Positions 44,378 to 53,912 of a DNA stretch of 64,000 nt are shown one piece after another. Made by a program: the position numbers and the translations under genes. The notes below the pieces were generated by a model. The model did not search any database. It was not told the origin of the DNA and was given only the letters and a program-made list of their open reading frames with translations. The DNA is from Mucilaginibacter glaciei (GTDB taxonomy: Bacteria; Bacteroidota; Bacteroidia; Sphingobacteriales; Sphingobacteriaceae), in the NCBI RefSeq assembly GCF_014773245.1, contig NZ_JACWMX010000011.1, positions 34,247-98,246 of the forward strand, written 5' to 3'. The first letter of the stretch is position 1; every line of letters starts with the position of its first letter.

Positions 44378-47300
44378 ATGAAAAGACTCATATTTTTTAT
44401 TGCCTTGTTTGCCTTGGGCTTAAACGCTACCCAGGCGAATGCACAAAGCCGACAGATAAGGGGGGTAGTACGTGACGATAAGGGTACGTTGCCCGGTGTA
44501 ACCGTACAGGAAAAAGGGCTGTTGACCAACGGTGTGGCAACCAACGTTAACGGCGAGTACAAACTTACGTTAAGGGGTAATCAAAACGTAGTCATCGTAA
44601 AAGCGATTGGTTATATCACAAAAGAAGTTGACGTAAGCGATAAAACAGTTATTGATGTATTGATACAGCAAAGCTCGCAAGATTTAAGCGAGGTGGTGGT
44701 GGTTGGCTATGGCATCCAAAAAAAGCTCACGTTTACCGGCTCGCAAAGCGCGGTATCGGGCGCGCAGATCCGTGAAAACCCTTCTGCAAGCTTGCAGAAT
44801 ACTTTAGCTGGCCGCGTTACGGGTTTCATCTCGCAACAACGGTCGGGCCAGCCCGGTTCTGATGGTGCCGCTTTTTTGGTAAGGGGGCAGGGTTCATTAA
44901 ACGGGAATGATAACCCGCTGATCATTGTAGATGATATCGAATACACATACGAGCAGTTTGCCCGGCTTGATCCCAACGAAGTGGAGTCGGTGACGGTGTT
45001 AAAGGATGCTTCGCAAACGGCTGTATACGGTATAAAAGGCGGTAACGGCGTAGTGGTGGTTACCACAAGGCGGGGTAAAACAGGTAAGCCGCGGATCTCT
45101 TTCCGTACAGATTATGGCTTATCCGACTTTACCATCCTGCCAACCTATTTAGATAGTTATAACACGGCGCTGCTAAGAAACCTGGCCGATGTAAACGATA
45201 ATAAATATTCTGCCAGCCCGAACCCTAATTTTAAACCAACCTGGACAGATCAAGACCTTGCCTTGTTCCAAAACGGGCAGGACCCGTACGGCCACCCCAA
45301 TGTTGACTGGAAAAAGGAATTGTTTAAAAACAATGCAGCACAATATAAGGCTACATTCGATGTAAGCGGCGGTACCGATAAGCTGAAATACTTTATATCC
45401 CTCAGCTACCTTAACCAGGGCGGCAACACCCGCGATTACAGCCAGGGGCAGGGGTACGATGGTAATTTTTACAACCGCAGGTACAACTACCGCTCTAACC
45501 TGGATATAAACGTTAATAGCAATCTAAGCTTGAGTATTGATGCGTACGGCAATATCGGCGAGATCAACACACCATCGGTGGCTTATAACTCAACTAACGG
45601 TAACAAAAATGATGTTTTCTCTGAGTTTGGTAGTTACCTGGCGCTGGCCCCGTATGCTTATCCGATTAAAAACCCTAACGGTAGTTTTGGTTATTCTAAT
45701 TACCAAAAAACCTTAACCGGTTATGTTACTCCAAACATCATTCAACGGTTATCGCTTGATGGGTACAACCGCAATTATGAAAACAATATGGTACTTACCA
45801 CATCCGTTAACGAAAAGCTGGGCTTTATCACAGAGGGTTTAAGTGCCAAAGGTACAGTATCATACACCAGTAATTATACCGGATCAAAGGGCCTGACGCG
45901 TACTAATTTACCATCATATATCTATACGCCGGCAAACGGCACCACTCCCGAAAGCTACGCGCCTGCTTTTACAGATGTATACCGGTTAGAAAGACTGGGG
46001 ACTAACTACAACCCCAACGGACCAAACTTTGGTACGCAAAGGCGCATAACCGCGCAGGCCTTTTTAAATTACGACCGCACCTTTCATGACCACCACGTTA
46101 GCGGGTTGGCGTTATACAGCTTAACCAGTTTTAACAGGGGCCTGGCAACAACGAACATTAATTATGGTAACTACAACTTTATCCCCAATAATACCATAGG
46201 TACAACAGGCCGTTTAGGGTACGATTATAAATCGAAATACATTGTACAGTTTAGCGGGGCTTACAACGGGTCGAGCCGTTTTACAGGCGACAAGCGCTTT
46301 GGGCTGTTCCCGGCTGCGTCTGTGGCATACAACGTTGCCGAAGAGCCTTTTTTTAAGAACAATATCAAATTTATTAATCAGTTTAAACTACGCGGGTCGT
46401 ACGGCTTAGTTGGTTCGGATCAAATCAATAATAATACCCAAAGCTATACCTATTTGCAAAGCTACATCTCAACCAACGGCAATGTATCCGGCCAGCCGGG
46501 GCAGGGGGTCGGTGCGTCATTTGGCGAAACCAACGGCGCACTGCCGGTAAATACGGGGATCCAGGAAGGTACATTACCCAACATCGCCGTAACTTGGGAT
46601 AAAGAGAAGCAATTGGATATCGGTGTCGATTTTACATTGTTCAACAGTAAGCTATCAGGCTCGGTCGATTATTTTAAGTACAACCGATACGATCAGCTGA
46701 TCAGCCGCGGAACGGTTTCTGCCATCTTCGGGCAAACGCTGCCGCCGGTAAACCTGGGCAGAACCAGCAGGAACGGGTTAGAATTTGAGTTGAATTTTCA
46801 TGACGTTATCGGTAAAAACTTCAATTACAACTTTAGGGCAACCTACTCTAAAGTGCGGAGTAAGGTGGTATTCTTTGATGAGGCCTCGGTACAGTACCCA
46901 TGGCAGGCTTATACCGGGCACTCACTAAATACCGAAGCGCGCTACCAGTTCATTGGTTTTTACAAAGATGCGGCAGATGTTGCAGCCAGCCCGAAACCTA
47001 CCGTCTTAACCCGCCCCGGCGATTTAAAGTATGCGGATCTGAATAACGACAATATTATAGATCAGCGCGATCAGGCCGTATCAGATGTTAACAATGTGCC
47101 TGTAAATAACTACGGCTTCCAGGTAGGGTTCGGCTACAAAAGCTTCAGCATAAGTGCATTATTTCAGGGCGCTACAGATTTTAATATTCGTGGTTATGAA
47201 GAATCCATCAGGGCATTCTCATCAAATTTAACGGCTGTACATCAGCAATCGTGGACGCCAGAACTGGGCGACAATGCAAAATATCCGCTATTAAGTTCAC

Positions 47301-47584
47301 TGCGTTCCATCAGCGACCCAACGTTTGCCTCCACTTTTTGGAGTATCTCGGGCAATTACCTGCGGTTGCGCACCGCCGAGGTGAGCTATACGCTGCCGGG
47401 CAGATTTCTTAAAAAGATTGGCTTGCAGGGAGCAAGGGTTTATTTGAGCGGCAATAACCTGGTTACCTGGTCAAATGCATTTAAGCTGTACGCCCTTGAC
47501 CCCGAGGCCACTAATAATACCGACAGGCAAACTTACCCGCCGCAACGCATCTATAATATAGGTTTAAGTGTATCATTTAATTAA
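44378..47584 (+). CDS. SusC/RagA-like TonB-dependent transporter (pair 2)
   Basis: This is a full-length SusC of 1068 residues: signal peptide (1-23, NAQS), carboxypeptidase-regulatory-like domain at about 26-105 (RGVVRDDKGTLPGVTVQEKG), the TonB/plug junction (SEVVVVGYGIQKK), plug with IIVDDIEYTYEQFARLDP and ESVTVLKDASQTAVYGIKGGNGVVVVTTRRG (in pieces), and a barrel ending IGLSVSFN. It begins 27 bases after the first SusD gene and its partner SusD starts nine bases after its stop, so the four genes form one operon. It moves glycan fragments into the periplasm using TonB energy. Confidence 0.95.
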   Translation: MKRLIFFIALFALGLNATQANAQSRQIRGVVRDDKGTLPGVTVQEKGLLTNGVATNVNGEYKLTLRGNQNVVIVKAIGYITKEVDVSDKTVIDVLIQQSSQDLSEVVVVGYGIQKKLTFTGSQSAVSGAQIRENPSASLQNTLAGRVTGFISQQRSGQPGSDGAAFLVRGQGSLNGNDNPLIIVDDIEYTYEQFARLDPNEVESVTVLKDASQTAVYGIKGGNGVVVVTTRRGKTGKPRISFRTDYGLSDFTILPTYLDSYNTALLRNLADVNDNKYSASPNPNFKPTWTDQDLALFQNGQDPYGHPNVDWKKELFKNNAAQYKATFDVSGGTDKLKYFISLSYLNQGGNTRDYSQGQGYDGNFYNRRYNYRSNLDINVNSNLSLSIDAYGNIGEINTPSVAYNSTNGNKNDVFSEFGSYLALAPYAYPIKNPNGSFGYSNYQKTLTGYVTPNIIQRLSLDGYNRNYENNMVLTTSVNEKLGFITEGLSAKGTVSYTSNYTGSKGLTRTNLPSYIYTPANGTTPESYAPAFTDVYRLERLGTNYNPNGPNFGTQRRITAQAFLNYDRTFHDHHVSGLALYSLTSFNRGLATTNINYGNYNFIPNNTIGTTGRLGYDYKSKYIVQFSGAYNGSSRFTGDKRFGLFPAASVAYNVAEEPFFKNNIKFINQFKLRGSYGLVGSDQINNNTQSYTYLQSYISTNGNVSGQPGQGVGASFGETNGALPVNTGIQEGTLPNIAVTWDKEKQLDIGVDFTLFNSKLSGSVDYFKYNRYDQLISRGTVSAIFGQTLPPVNLGRTSRNGLEFELNFHDVIGKNFNYNFRATYSKVRSKVVFFDEASVQYPWQAYTGHSLNTEARYQFIGFYKDAADVAASPKPTVLTRPGDLKYADLNNDNIIDQRDQAVSDVNNVPVNNYGFQVGFGYKSFSISALFQGATDFNIRGYEESIRAFSSNLTAVHQQSWTPELGDNAKYPLLSSLRSISDPTFASTFWSISGNYLRLRTAEVSYTLPGRFLKKIGLQGARVYLSGNNLVTWSNAFKLYALDPEATNNTDRQTYPPQRIYNIGLSVSFN

Positions 47585-47593
47585 ACAATCAGC

Positions 47594-49342
47594 ATGAAAA
47601 ATATTTTCATCATCCTGGCCGTACTCATACTTTTTGTTTCCTGCAAAAAGGCCAGTTTTTTGGATGATAAATCCAACAATGCGCTAAACGAAAATTCTGT
47701 TTTCACAGATAGCGTGCGCACTATGAGTTTTTTAACCCGGATTTACGAAGATGAGGGCTTTGCCTATGTTAAAACCCGCTGGGAAAATGGCGGCCAGGAG
47801 CAAGCCACAGACGACTCGGAGTTTAACCTTTTAAACACCGCGCGCAGGCCGCTCATCCTGTACACATCAAGTTACAGCGCCGATTCGTTTCCGTTCTTTA
47901 CAGAGGTTTGGCAAACCCCGTTCGATAATATAAGAAGGGTAAACCTGCTGCTATCTAAGCTGCCGTCAACGCCGCTTAATGTGGCCACCCAAAAGCGGGT
48001 GGCCGCCGAGGCCCGCTTTTTACGCGCCTGGTACTATTATAACCTGCTCATCAATTTTGGTGGCGTGCCAATTGTCAAAGACCAGGTTTTCACCATTACC
48101 GATGAGGTAAGTATCCCGCGCAGTACTTTTGCAGAAAGCGTAAGTTATGTGGTAAAAGAGCTTGACGAGGTGAGCGCTATCCTGCCCGTTTCTTACTCAG
48201 GGAACGATTATGGCCGCGTTACTAAAGGTGCCGCAATGGCGGTAAAGGCAAAATTGTTACTATTTGCTGCCAGCCCTTTATTTAATGGCAACACATATCC
48301 GCAACCAAGCACTGCCGAAGGTATTGCCGCAGCCGGTTACCCCACGTTTGATGTAACCCGCTGGAAGGCGGCAGCAGATGCTGCACAGGCGATTATCAAT
48401 TCAGGCGCTTACGCGTTGAATATTGATAATGCAACCGCCCCCGGTTATGGCTTTTACGCTTTATTTTTAAAACGTATCAACAGCGAATATATTTACTTTT
48501 ATAACCGGGTACCTAACAGGGATTGGGAACAGTTTTATCTGCCTGTAAGCCGTGGTAACGGTTCACGCAACGGTACGCCTACACAAACGCTCGTAGATGC
48601 TTTCCCGACAAGTACCGGGAAGGCCATTACCGATCCGACATCCGGCTACAATCCTCAAAACCCTTACATTAACCGCGACCCGAGGTTTAATTATTCTATC
48701 ATTTACAACGGTGCACCTTACTTTTTAAAAGCCGCAAGTGCAAAATCACCTGTGTTTACCTACGTGGGCGCGCCTACAGATGGGTTTACGCAAAGCACAT
48801 CTGCTGCAGGGCCGTCGGGTTACTTTTCAAGAAAAATGCTTGACGAAAACCTGAGCGCTGATGGCCCCGGCAATACCGACAGGGGTTGGGGGCTGATCCG
48901 TTACGCCGATATCCTGTTATGTTATGCTGAAGCGATTAACGAAATTGGGCAAACCAGCCAGGCTTACCCCGTTTTAAGGCAGATCCGTGAACGGGCGGGG
49001 ATAGTACCGGGAGCCGATAATAACTACGGAATGAAAACAGGCATGTCGCAAGACGAGATGAGAGAATTTATCCGTAATGAAAGGCATATCGAGCTGATGT
49101 ATGAAAACACCCGTTGGGACGATGCCCGCCGCTGGAAGATAGCCATGAAGGTATTTAATGGTTATAACAAACTGATGAAACCTACCAAGGTTGCTGTATC
49201 GGCCACTTATCCTTCGGGGTACAATTACGAAATAGTTAACTCTTTGTTCCTGCATACGTTCAACGAAAAAAATTACCTGCTACCTATACCCACAAGCGAG
49301 ATCAGAAAAGCGCCGGCATTAGTACAAAATCCGGGTTGGTAA
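47594..49342 (+). CDS. SusD/RagB-like surface glycan-binding lipoprotein (pair 2)
   Basis: The 582-residue protein has a lipobox (LFVSC, cysteine 17) and SusD motifs: FDNIRRVNLLLSKLPS, AAEARFLRAWYYYNLLINFGGVPIV (in part), VTKGAAMAVKAKLLLFAASPLFNG, YADILLCYAEAINEIG and RNERHIELMYENTRWDDARRWKIA (in part). It is the binding partner of the SusC encoded directly upstream. A 150-base gap with its own promoter-like sequence separates it from the GH2 gene. Confidence 0.95.
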   Translation: MKNIFIILAVLILFVSCKKASFLDDKSNNALNENSVFTDSVRTMSFLTRIYEDEGFAYVKTRWENGGQEQATDDSEFNLLNTARRPLILYTSSYSADSFPFFTEVWQTPFDNIRRVNLLLSKLPSTPLNVATQKRVAAEARFLRAWYYYNLLINFGGVPIVKDQVFTITDEVSIPRSTFAESVSYVVKELDEVSAILPVSYSGNDYGRVTKGAAMAVKAKLLLFAASPLFNGNTYPQPSTAEGIAAAGYPTFDVTRWKAAADAAQAIINSGAYALNIDNATAPGYGFYALFLKRINSEYIYFYNRVPNRDWEQFYLPVSRGNGSRNGTPTQTLVDAFPTSTGKAITDPTSGYNPQNPYINRDPRFNYSIIYNGAPYFLKAASAKSPVFTYVGAPTDGFTQSTSAAGPSGYFSRKMLDENLSADGPGNTDRGWGLIRYADILLCYAEAINEIGQTSQAYPVLRQIRERAGIVPGADNNYGMKTGMSQDEMREFIRNERHIELMYENTRWDDARRWKIAMKVFNGYNKLMKPTKVAVSATYPSGYNYEIVNSLFLHTFNEKNYLLPIPTSEIRKAPALVQNPGW

Positions 49343-49430
49343 TGGTAAATTTGATCATTATTAAGCGTTTAAATGACAGTAAATTAATGCAAATTCGTTC
49401 TTAATATAGTTGATTGATGCCGGTGTCAGG

Positions 49431-49462
49431 TTGCAAAAGCCTGCCCGGTATTTTTAACTTTA
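49431..49462 (+). promoter_or_regulatory. Promoter candidate before the GH2 gene
   Basis: TTG at 49431-49433, a 21-base spacer, TAACTTTA at 49455-49462 (seven of eight matches to TAnnTTTG), 30 bases before the ATG. It would allow the enzyme genes to be expressed apart from the SusCD genes. Confidence 0.4.
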
Positions 49463-49492
49463 CTTGCTCAGCATATATACTATTTATAAATA

Positions 49493-52309
49493 ATGACAAT
49501 ATTTAAAACCATCCGACTGATAGCTTTTGTGCCTGTTGCACTTTCAATGCTGGCAAACCCTTTGCATTCAGCAGCGCAGGGAACACGGTTGCCCTACAAA
49601 ACAGCTAATGGAACGCAGTACCAATATCTGTCAGGGCCGGATAAAGATCACGCAGTAAGCTGGGATTTTAAGGTAAATACAGGCTTTAAAAGCGGCGCAT
49701 GGAGTAAGATTCCCGTTCCATCAAACTGGGAGCTACAAGGCTTTGGTACCTACAATTATTATAAAGACACCAAAAATCCCGAAGAGGAGGGCGATTACCG
49801 GTATAAATTTAACGTACCGGCAAGCAGTTCAGGCAAAACAACCTACATCGTTTTTGAGGCCGCCATGACCGAGGCTGATGTGAAGATCAACGGCAAATCT
49901 GCCGGGCCTGTTCACCAGGGGGGCTTTTACCGCTTTAAATACGATATTACCACCTTGCTTAACTTTGGTAAGGAAAACCTGCTCGAAGTAAACGTGAAAA
50001 AACGATCGGCGAATGAATCGGTCAATAACGCCGAACGCAAGGCTGATTTTTGGCTGTTCGGTGGTATTTACCGCCCGGTTTATTTGGAAACCGTACCCAA
50101 CACACATATAGACCGGATAGCTATAGACGCCAAAGCTGATGGCGCGCTGAACCTTGATGTTTACCTGGCGGGTGTGCTGACAGGTAATACTATCAAAGCA
50201 CAGGTTTTAAATTTAAACGGCAAGCCCGTAGGCAAACCGTTTAATGTACCGGTTGTACGGGGGCAGTTAATAGCGCGCGCCAGCCAAACAGTTGCCGGGA
50301 TAATCAACTGGAATCCCGAAATGCCAAAGCTTTATAACCTGGCGGTAGCCATAAGTGACAGTAAAGGTGCCGTATTACACCGGGTTGAACAGCGGTTTGG
50401 TTTCCGTACGGCGGAATTAAGGCCGCACGATGGTTTTTACGTAAACAATAAAAAGGTAATATTTAAAGGCGTTTGCCATCATAGCGAATGGCCAGAGTCT
50501 GGCCGCTCCCTCACCAAAGAGAATAACGTTGCGGATATTAAGTTAATAAAAGATATGAACATGAATGCTGTCCGGATGTCACACTACCCGCCCGATCAGG
50601 ACTTTTTAGATGCTTGCGACTCCCTTGGGCTATTCGTGCTGGATGAGTTAACCGGCTGGCAGGCCAAATACGATACTATTGTGGGCCGTAAATTGGTCAA
50701 GGAGTTAGTGGTACGCGACGTTAACCACCCATCGGTAGTGATATGGGATAATGGTAACGAGGGCGGTTTTAACTTTGCTTTGGACAACGATTATGCCAAA
50801 TACGATCCGCAGAACCGCCTCGTGATACATCCATGGGAAAGGTTTAACGGAACAGATACCAAACATTACCCTGACTATAATTATATTCAAAATTCTGTTC
50901 TATATGGGAAAGAGGTATTCTTTCCGACCGAATTTATGCACGGCTTGCAAGACGGGGGGCATGGTGCCGGCTTAGATGATTTTTGGAATTTGATGCTTCA
51001 GCACCCGTATGCAGCCGGGGGCTTTTTGTGGTCATTCCATGATGAAGGCGTGGCGCGTACAGACCGTAACGGGCAAATAGATATCCAGGGTAATGCCGCG
51101 CCCGACGGTATTGTAGGCCCGCACCGCGAAAAGGAGGGGAGTTATTATACGATCAAAGAAATCTGGTCGCCCGTTCAGATCAGCCTCAAAGCACTGCCGC
51201 AGAATTTTGACGGAAACCTAACTGTCGAAAACAGATACATATACACCAATCTAAACAAATGCCGGTTCGAATGGAAGCTGGTTTCACTGGCACAGCCGGG
51301 CAGCAAAACTATTACTCCTAAAATAAATGCTGCGGGTAAAAGTATAATGGCTTTAGCGCCCCACGAAAAAGGCACATTGCAAATTAGCCTGCCCGCCAAT
51401 TGGAAAAACAGCGACGTGCTTTATTTGACCGCCTATGATACTTTTCAGAAGGAAATATTTACCTGGAGCTGGCCAATAAAACAACCGGGTTATGAGCTAT
51501 CATCTGCGGTAGCTACCTCTTCAGAAAAAGCAAATGTAACCGAAACAGATTCGAGCCTGGTGGTTAAAGCCGGAGCTATAACCTATTATTTTAGCACGGG
51601 TACAGGTAATTTGCAAAAGGTAACAAATATTAAAGCGACTGTTTCCTTATCGAACGGGCCGGTGTTAGCAGGGGCTAAGTACTCATTCAAAAAACTTAAC
51701 CATTACAACTCAGGTAACGATGTTATCATAGAACCTGTTTATGATGGCGGCCAGCAGCAGCAATTTAAAGTGAAATGGACCATTACCGCAGGCAAGCCTG
51801 CTAAATTGGATTACAGTTACGCGATGCGCGGCGAACTGGACTTTATGGGAATAACATTTGACTACCCTGAAGAAAAGGTGACTGGTATGAAGTGGGAGGG
51901 CCGCGGGCCTTACCATGTTTGGAAAAACAGGCTTAAAGGGCAGCAATTTGGTGTTTGGCAAAAGGATTATAATAATACCATAACCGGCGAAAGCTGGCAA
52001 TATCCCGAGTTTAAAGGCTACCATGCCGATATGTACTGGGTTACGGTACAAAATAAGGAAGCCCCTTTTACGGTATATACTACCCATCCGGGTACATTTT
52101 TACAAATGTATCAACCTTTAAAGGCTGCAGGGGCTACTAATGAGAATACTAACCCGGCGTTTCCGAAAGGCAACATAGGCTTTTTGGACGCCATAAGCCC
52201 GATAGGTACCAAGTTTCAATCAGCTGATAAAATGGGCCCGCAAAGCCAAAAGAATATGCAGTTAAACTACACGCCGGTAAGTGGCAGCCTTTGGTTTGAT
52301 TTCAGATAA
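49493..52309 (+). CDS. Glycoside hydrolase family 2 enzyme (beta-galactosidase/beta-uronidase-like)
   Basis: The 938-residue protein has a signal peptide (ending SAAQ, residue 29), a sugar-binding jelly-roll domain at about 45-200 (KIPVPSNWELQGFGTYNYYKDT in pieces, YIVFEAAMTEADVKINGK), an Ig-like domain, and a TIM-barrel with KGVCHHSEWPESG, MNAVRMSHYPPDQDFLDACDSLGLFVLDE (in pieces), VIWDNGNEGGFN (acid/base glutamate about 423) and FPTEFMHG (possible nucleophile about 480). C-terminal beta domains follow. GH2 includes galactosidases, mannosidases and uronidases; motifs do not settle which. With GH28 and tagaturonate reductase around it, action on pectin side chains is the best guess. Confidence 0.88.
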   Translation: MTIFKTIRLIAFVPVALSMLANPLHSAAQGTRLPYKTANGTQYQYLSGPDKDHAVSWDFKVNTGFKSGAWSKIPVPSNWELQGFGTYNYYKDTKNPEEEGDYRYKFNVPASSSGKTTYIVFEAAMTEADVKINGKSAGPVHQGGFYRFKYDITTLLNFGKENLLEVNVKKRSANESVNNAERKADFWLFGGIYRPVYLETVPNTHIDRIAIDAKADGALNLDVYLAGVLTGNTIKAQVLNLNGKPVGKPFNVPVVRGQLIARASQTVAGIINWNPEMPKLYNLAVAISDSKGAVLHRVEQRFGFRTAELRPHDGFYVNNKKVIFKGVCHHSEWPESGRSLTKENNVADIKLIKDMNMNAVRMSHYPPDQDFLDACDSLGLFVLDELTGWQAKYDTIVGRKLVKELVVRDVNHPSVVIWDNGNEGGFNFALDNDYAKYDPQNRLVIHPWERFNGTDTKHYPDYNYIQNSVLYGKEVFFPTEFMHGLQDGGHGAGLDDFWNLMLQHPYAAGGFLWSFHDEGVARTDRNGQIDIQGNAAPDGIVGPHREKEGSYYTIKEIWSPVQISLKALPQNFDGNLTVENRYIYTNLNKCRFEWKLVSLAQPGSKTITPKINAAGKSIMALAPHEKGTLQISLPANWKNSDVLYLTAYDTFQKEIFTWSWPIKQPGYELSSAVATSSEKANVTETDSSLVVKAGAITYYFSTGTGNLQKVTNIKATVSLSNGPVLAGAKYSFKKLNHYNSGNDVIIEPVYDGGQQQQFKVKWTITAGKPAKLDYSYAMRGELDFMGITFDYPEEKVTGMKWEGRGPYHVWKNRLKGQQFGVWQKDYNNTITGESWQYPEFKGYHADMYWVTVQNKEAPFTVYTTHPGTFLQMYQPLKAAGATNENTNPAFPKGNIGFLDAISPIGTKFQSADKMGPQSQKNMQLNYTPVSGSLWFDFR

Positions 52310-52365
52310 ATTATTGCACTCAAACATTCTATTTATTACAACAAGCGAAATAAGAATAATCGTAA

Positions 52366-53859
52366 ATGCTTTCTAAAAACAACCTTCCCAACGCAACCGG
52401 CAACTTAATTGTTCCGGCAAAAGAATTATTTGACTTGCCGGAAAAGGTGCTGCAATTCGGTACCGGCGTTTTACTGCGCGGCCTGCCCGATTATTATATT
52501 GATAAGGCAAACAGGCAAGGCGTGTTTAATGGTCGTGTAGTAGTGGTTAAATCGACAACCACAGGTGATACCGCTGATTTTGACCAGCAGGACTGCCTGT
52601 ACACGCTCCATGTTAAAGGTATTGCCGGGGGCAAGGAAGTGGATGAACAAGTAATTAATTCGGCGATAAGCCGGGTGCTTTCTGCCGCTACCCAATGGGC
52701 GGACATATTGAATGTAGCCCATAATAAAGAGCTTAAAATCGTACTATCCAACACTACCGAAGTTGGGTTGCAATTTTTAGCCGAATCGATTGGCCAAACA
52801 CCTCCAGAATCTTTTCCGGGTAAGCTGTTGGCCTTTCTGTTAGAGCGGTACCGGGCTTTTAATGGCGATATGGAGGCAGGCCTGGTAATCATCCCTACCG
52901 AGTTGGTTATAGATAACGGTAAGTTATTGAAACAGATCATAATGCAGTTGGCAACTTATAATCAGCTTGAAGATGCCTTCACCAATTGGCTTACGACGGC
53001 CAACCATTTTTGTAATTCATTGGTAGACAGGATCGTTCCCGGCAAACCTGTCGCTGCCGAAAATTCGATACTAAACCAAAGATCGGGGTACAAGGACAAC
53101 CTGCGCATAGTAGCCGAGCCCTACAGCCTATGGGCTATAGAAGGCGGGCCCGATGTAGAGGCCGCGCTAAGTTTTTGCCGGGTTGATAGTGGGGTGGTCA
53201 TAACGCCAGATATCGAAAAATTTAGGGAATTAAAACTACGGTTGCTTAATGGTACCCATACTTTATGCTGTGCCGTTGCTATTTTAGCGGGCTTTAAAAC
53301 CGTTGATGAGGCAATGAGGGACAAATCGTTTATCAATTTTATTAACCGGATAATGACGGAAGAGATCAAACCGTCTATTCCATATCCGGTTGATAAAGAA
53401 GAAGCCGCACTTTTTGCACGCAATGTGATTGACCGGTTTAGTAACCCCTATATCAAACATCAGTGGATGAGCATATCGGCGCAATATTCGCTTAAAATGC
53501 GTACCCGGGTTATACCATTGTTAGCGAATTATGAAAACTCTTTCAGGCAAGCGCCGCAATTGATGGCCTTCGGATTTGCAGCTTTTATAGCCTTCATGCA
53601 GGTAGAGCAGGTTAACGGCAAGTTTGAAGGGAAAAGCAATGGTGTAAACTATTTGGTGACAGACAATAGCGCAGATGTATTTGCCGCAGCCTGGAAAACG
53701 GCCTTTTCCGATGGCAGGGTAGTGGACACGTTGTTAAGCGATTTGAGCCTGTGGGGTACAGATCTTACATCGTTGCCTGGTTTTAAAGAAGAGGTTAGCC
53801 GTAGGCTCGAACAGATCAAAGCAGTAGGCATTTTAAACATATTACAGGCAACGTATTAA
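52366..53859 (+). CDS. uxaB: Tagaturonate reductase (altronate oxidoreductase)
   Basis: The 497-residue cytoplasmic protein belongs to the mannitol/uronate dehydrogenase family. The N-terminal NAD-binding part has VLQFGTGVLLRGLPDYYIDKA, followed by VVVVKSTTTGD and ILSNTTEVGL. The C-terminal part has LRLLNGTHTLCCAVAILAGFKTVDEAM (in pieces) with the family's lysine/asparagine-histidine region. The opening and length match UxaB rather than mannitol or fructuronate (UxuB) dehydrogenases. It reduces D-tagaturonate to D-altronate in galacturonate breakdown. It follows the GH2 gene by 56 bases. The other steps (UxaC, UxaA, KDG kinase and aldolase) are not in this window. Confidence 0.85.
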   Translation: MLSKNNLPNATGNLIVPAKELFDLPEKVLQFGTGVLLRGLPDYYIDKANRQGVFNGRVVVVKSTTTGDTADFDQQDCLYTLHVKGIAGGKEVDEQVINSAISRVLSAATQWADILNVAHNKELKIVLSNTTEVGLQFLAESIGQTPPESFPGKLLAFLLERYRAFNGDMEAGLVIIPTELVIDNGKLLKQIIMQLATYNQLEDAFTNWLTTANHFCNSLVDRIVPGKPVAAENSILNQRSGYKDNLRIVAEPYSLWAIEGGPDVEAALSFCRVDSGVVITPDIEKFRELKLRLLNGTHTLCCAVAILAGFKTVDEAMRDKSFINFINRIMTEEIKPSIPYPVDKEEAALFARNVIDRFSNPYIKHQWMSISAQYSLKMRTRVIPLLANYENSFRQAPQLMAFGFAAFIAFMQVEQVNGKFEGKSNGVNYLVTDNSADVFAAAWKTAFSDGRVVDTLLSDLSLWGTDLTSLPGFKEEVSRRLEQIKAVGILNILQATY

Positions 53860-53912
53860 TTAGCGGGATAGGGGGAGGTTTAATTTAAGTTTAATAATTA
53901 TTAAAAATACTT

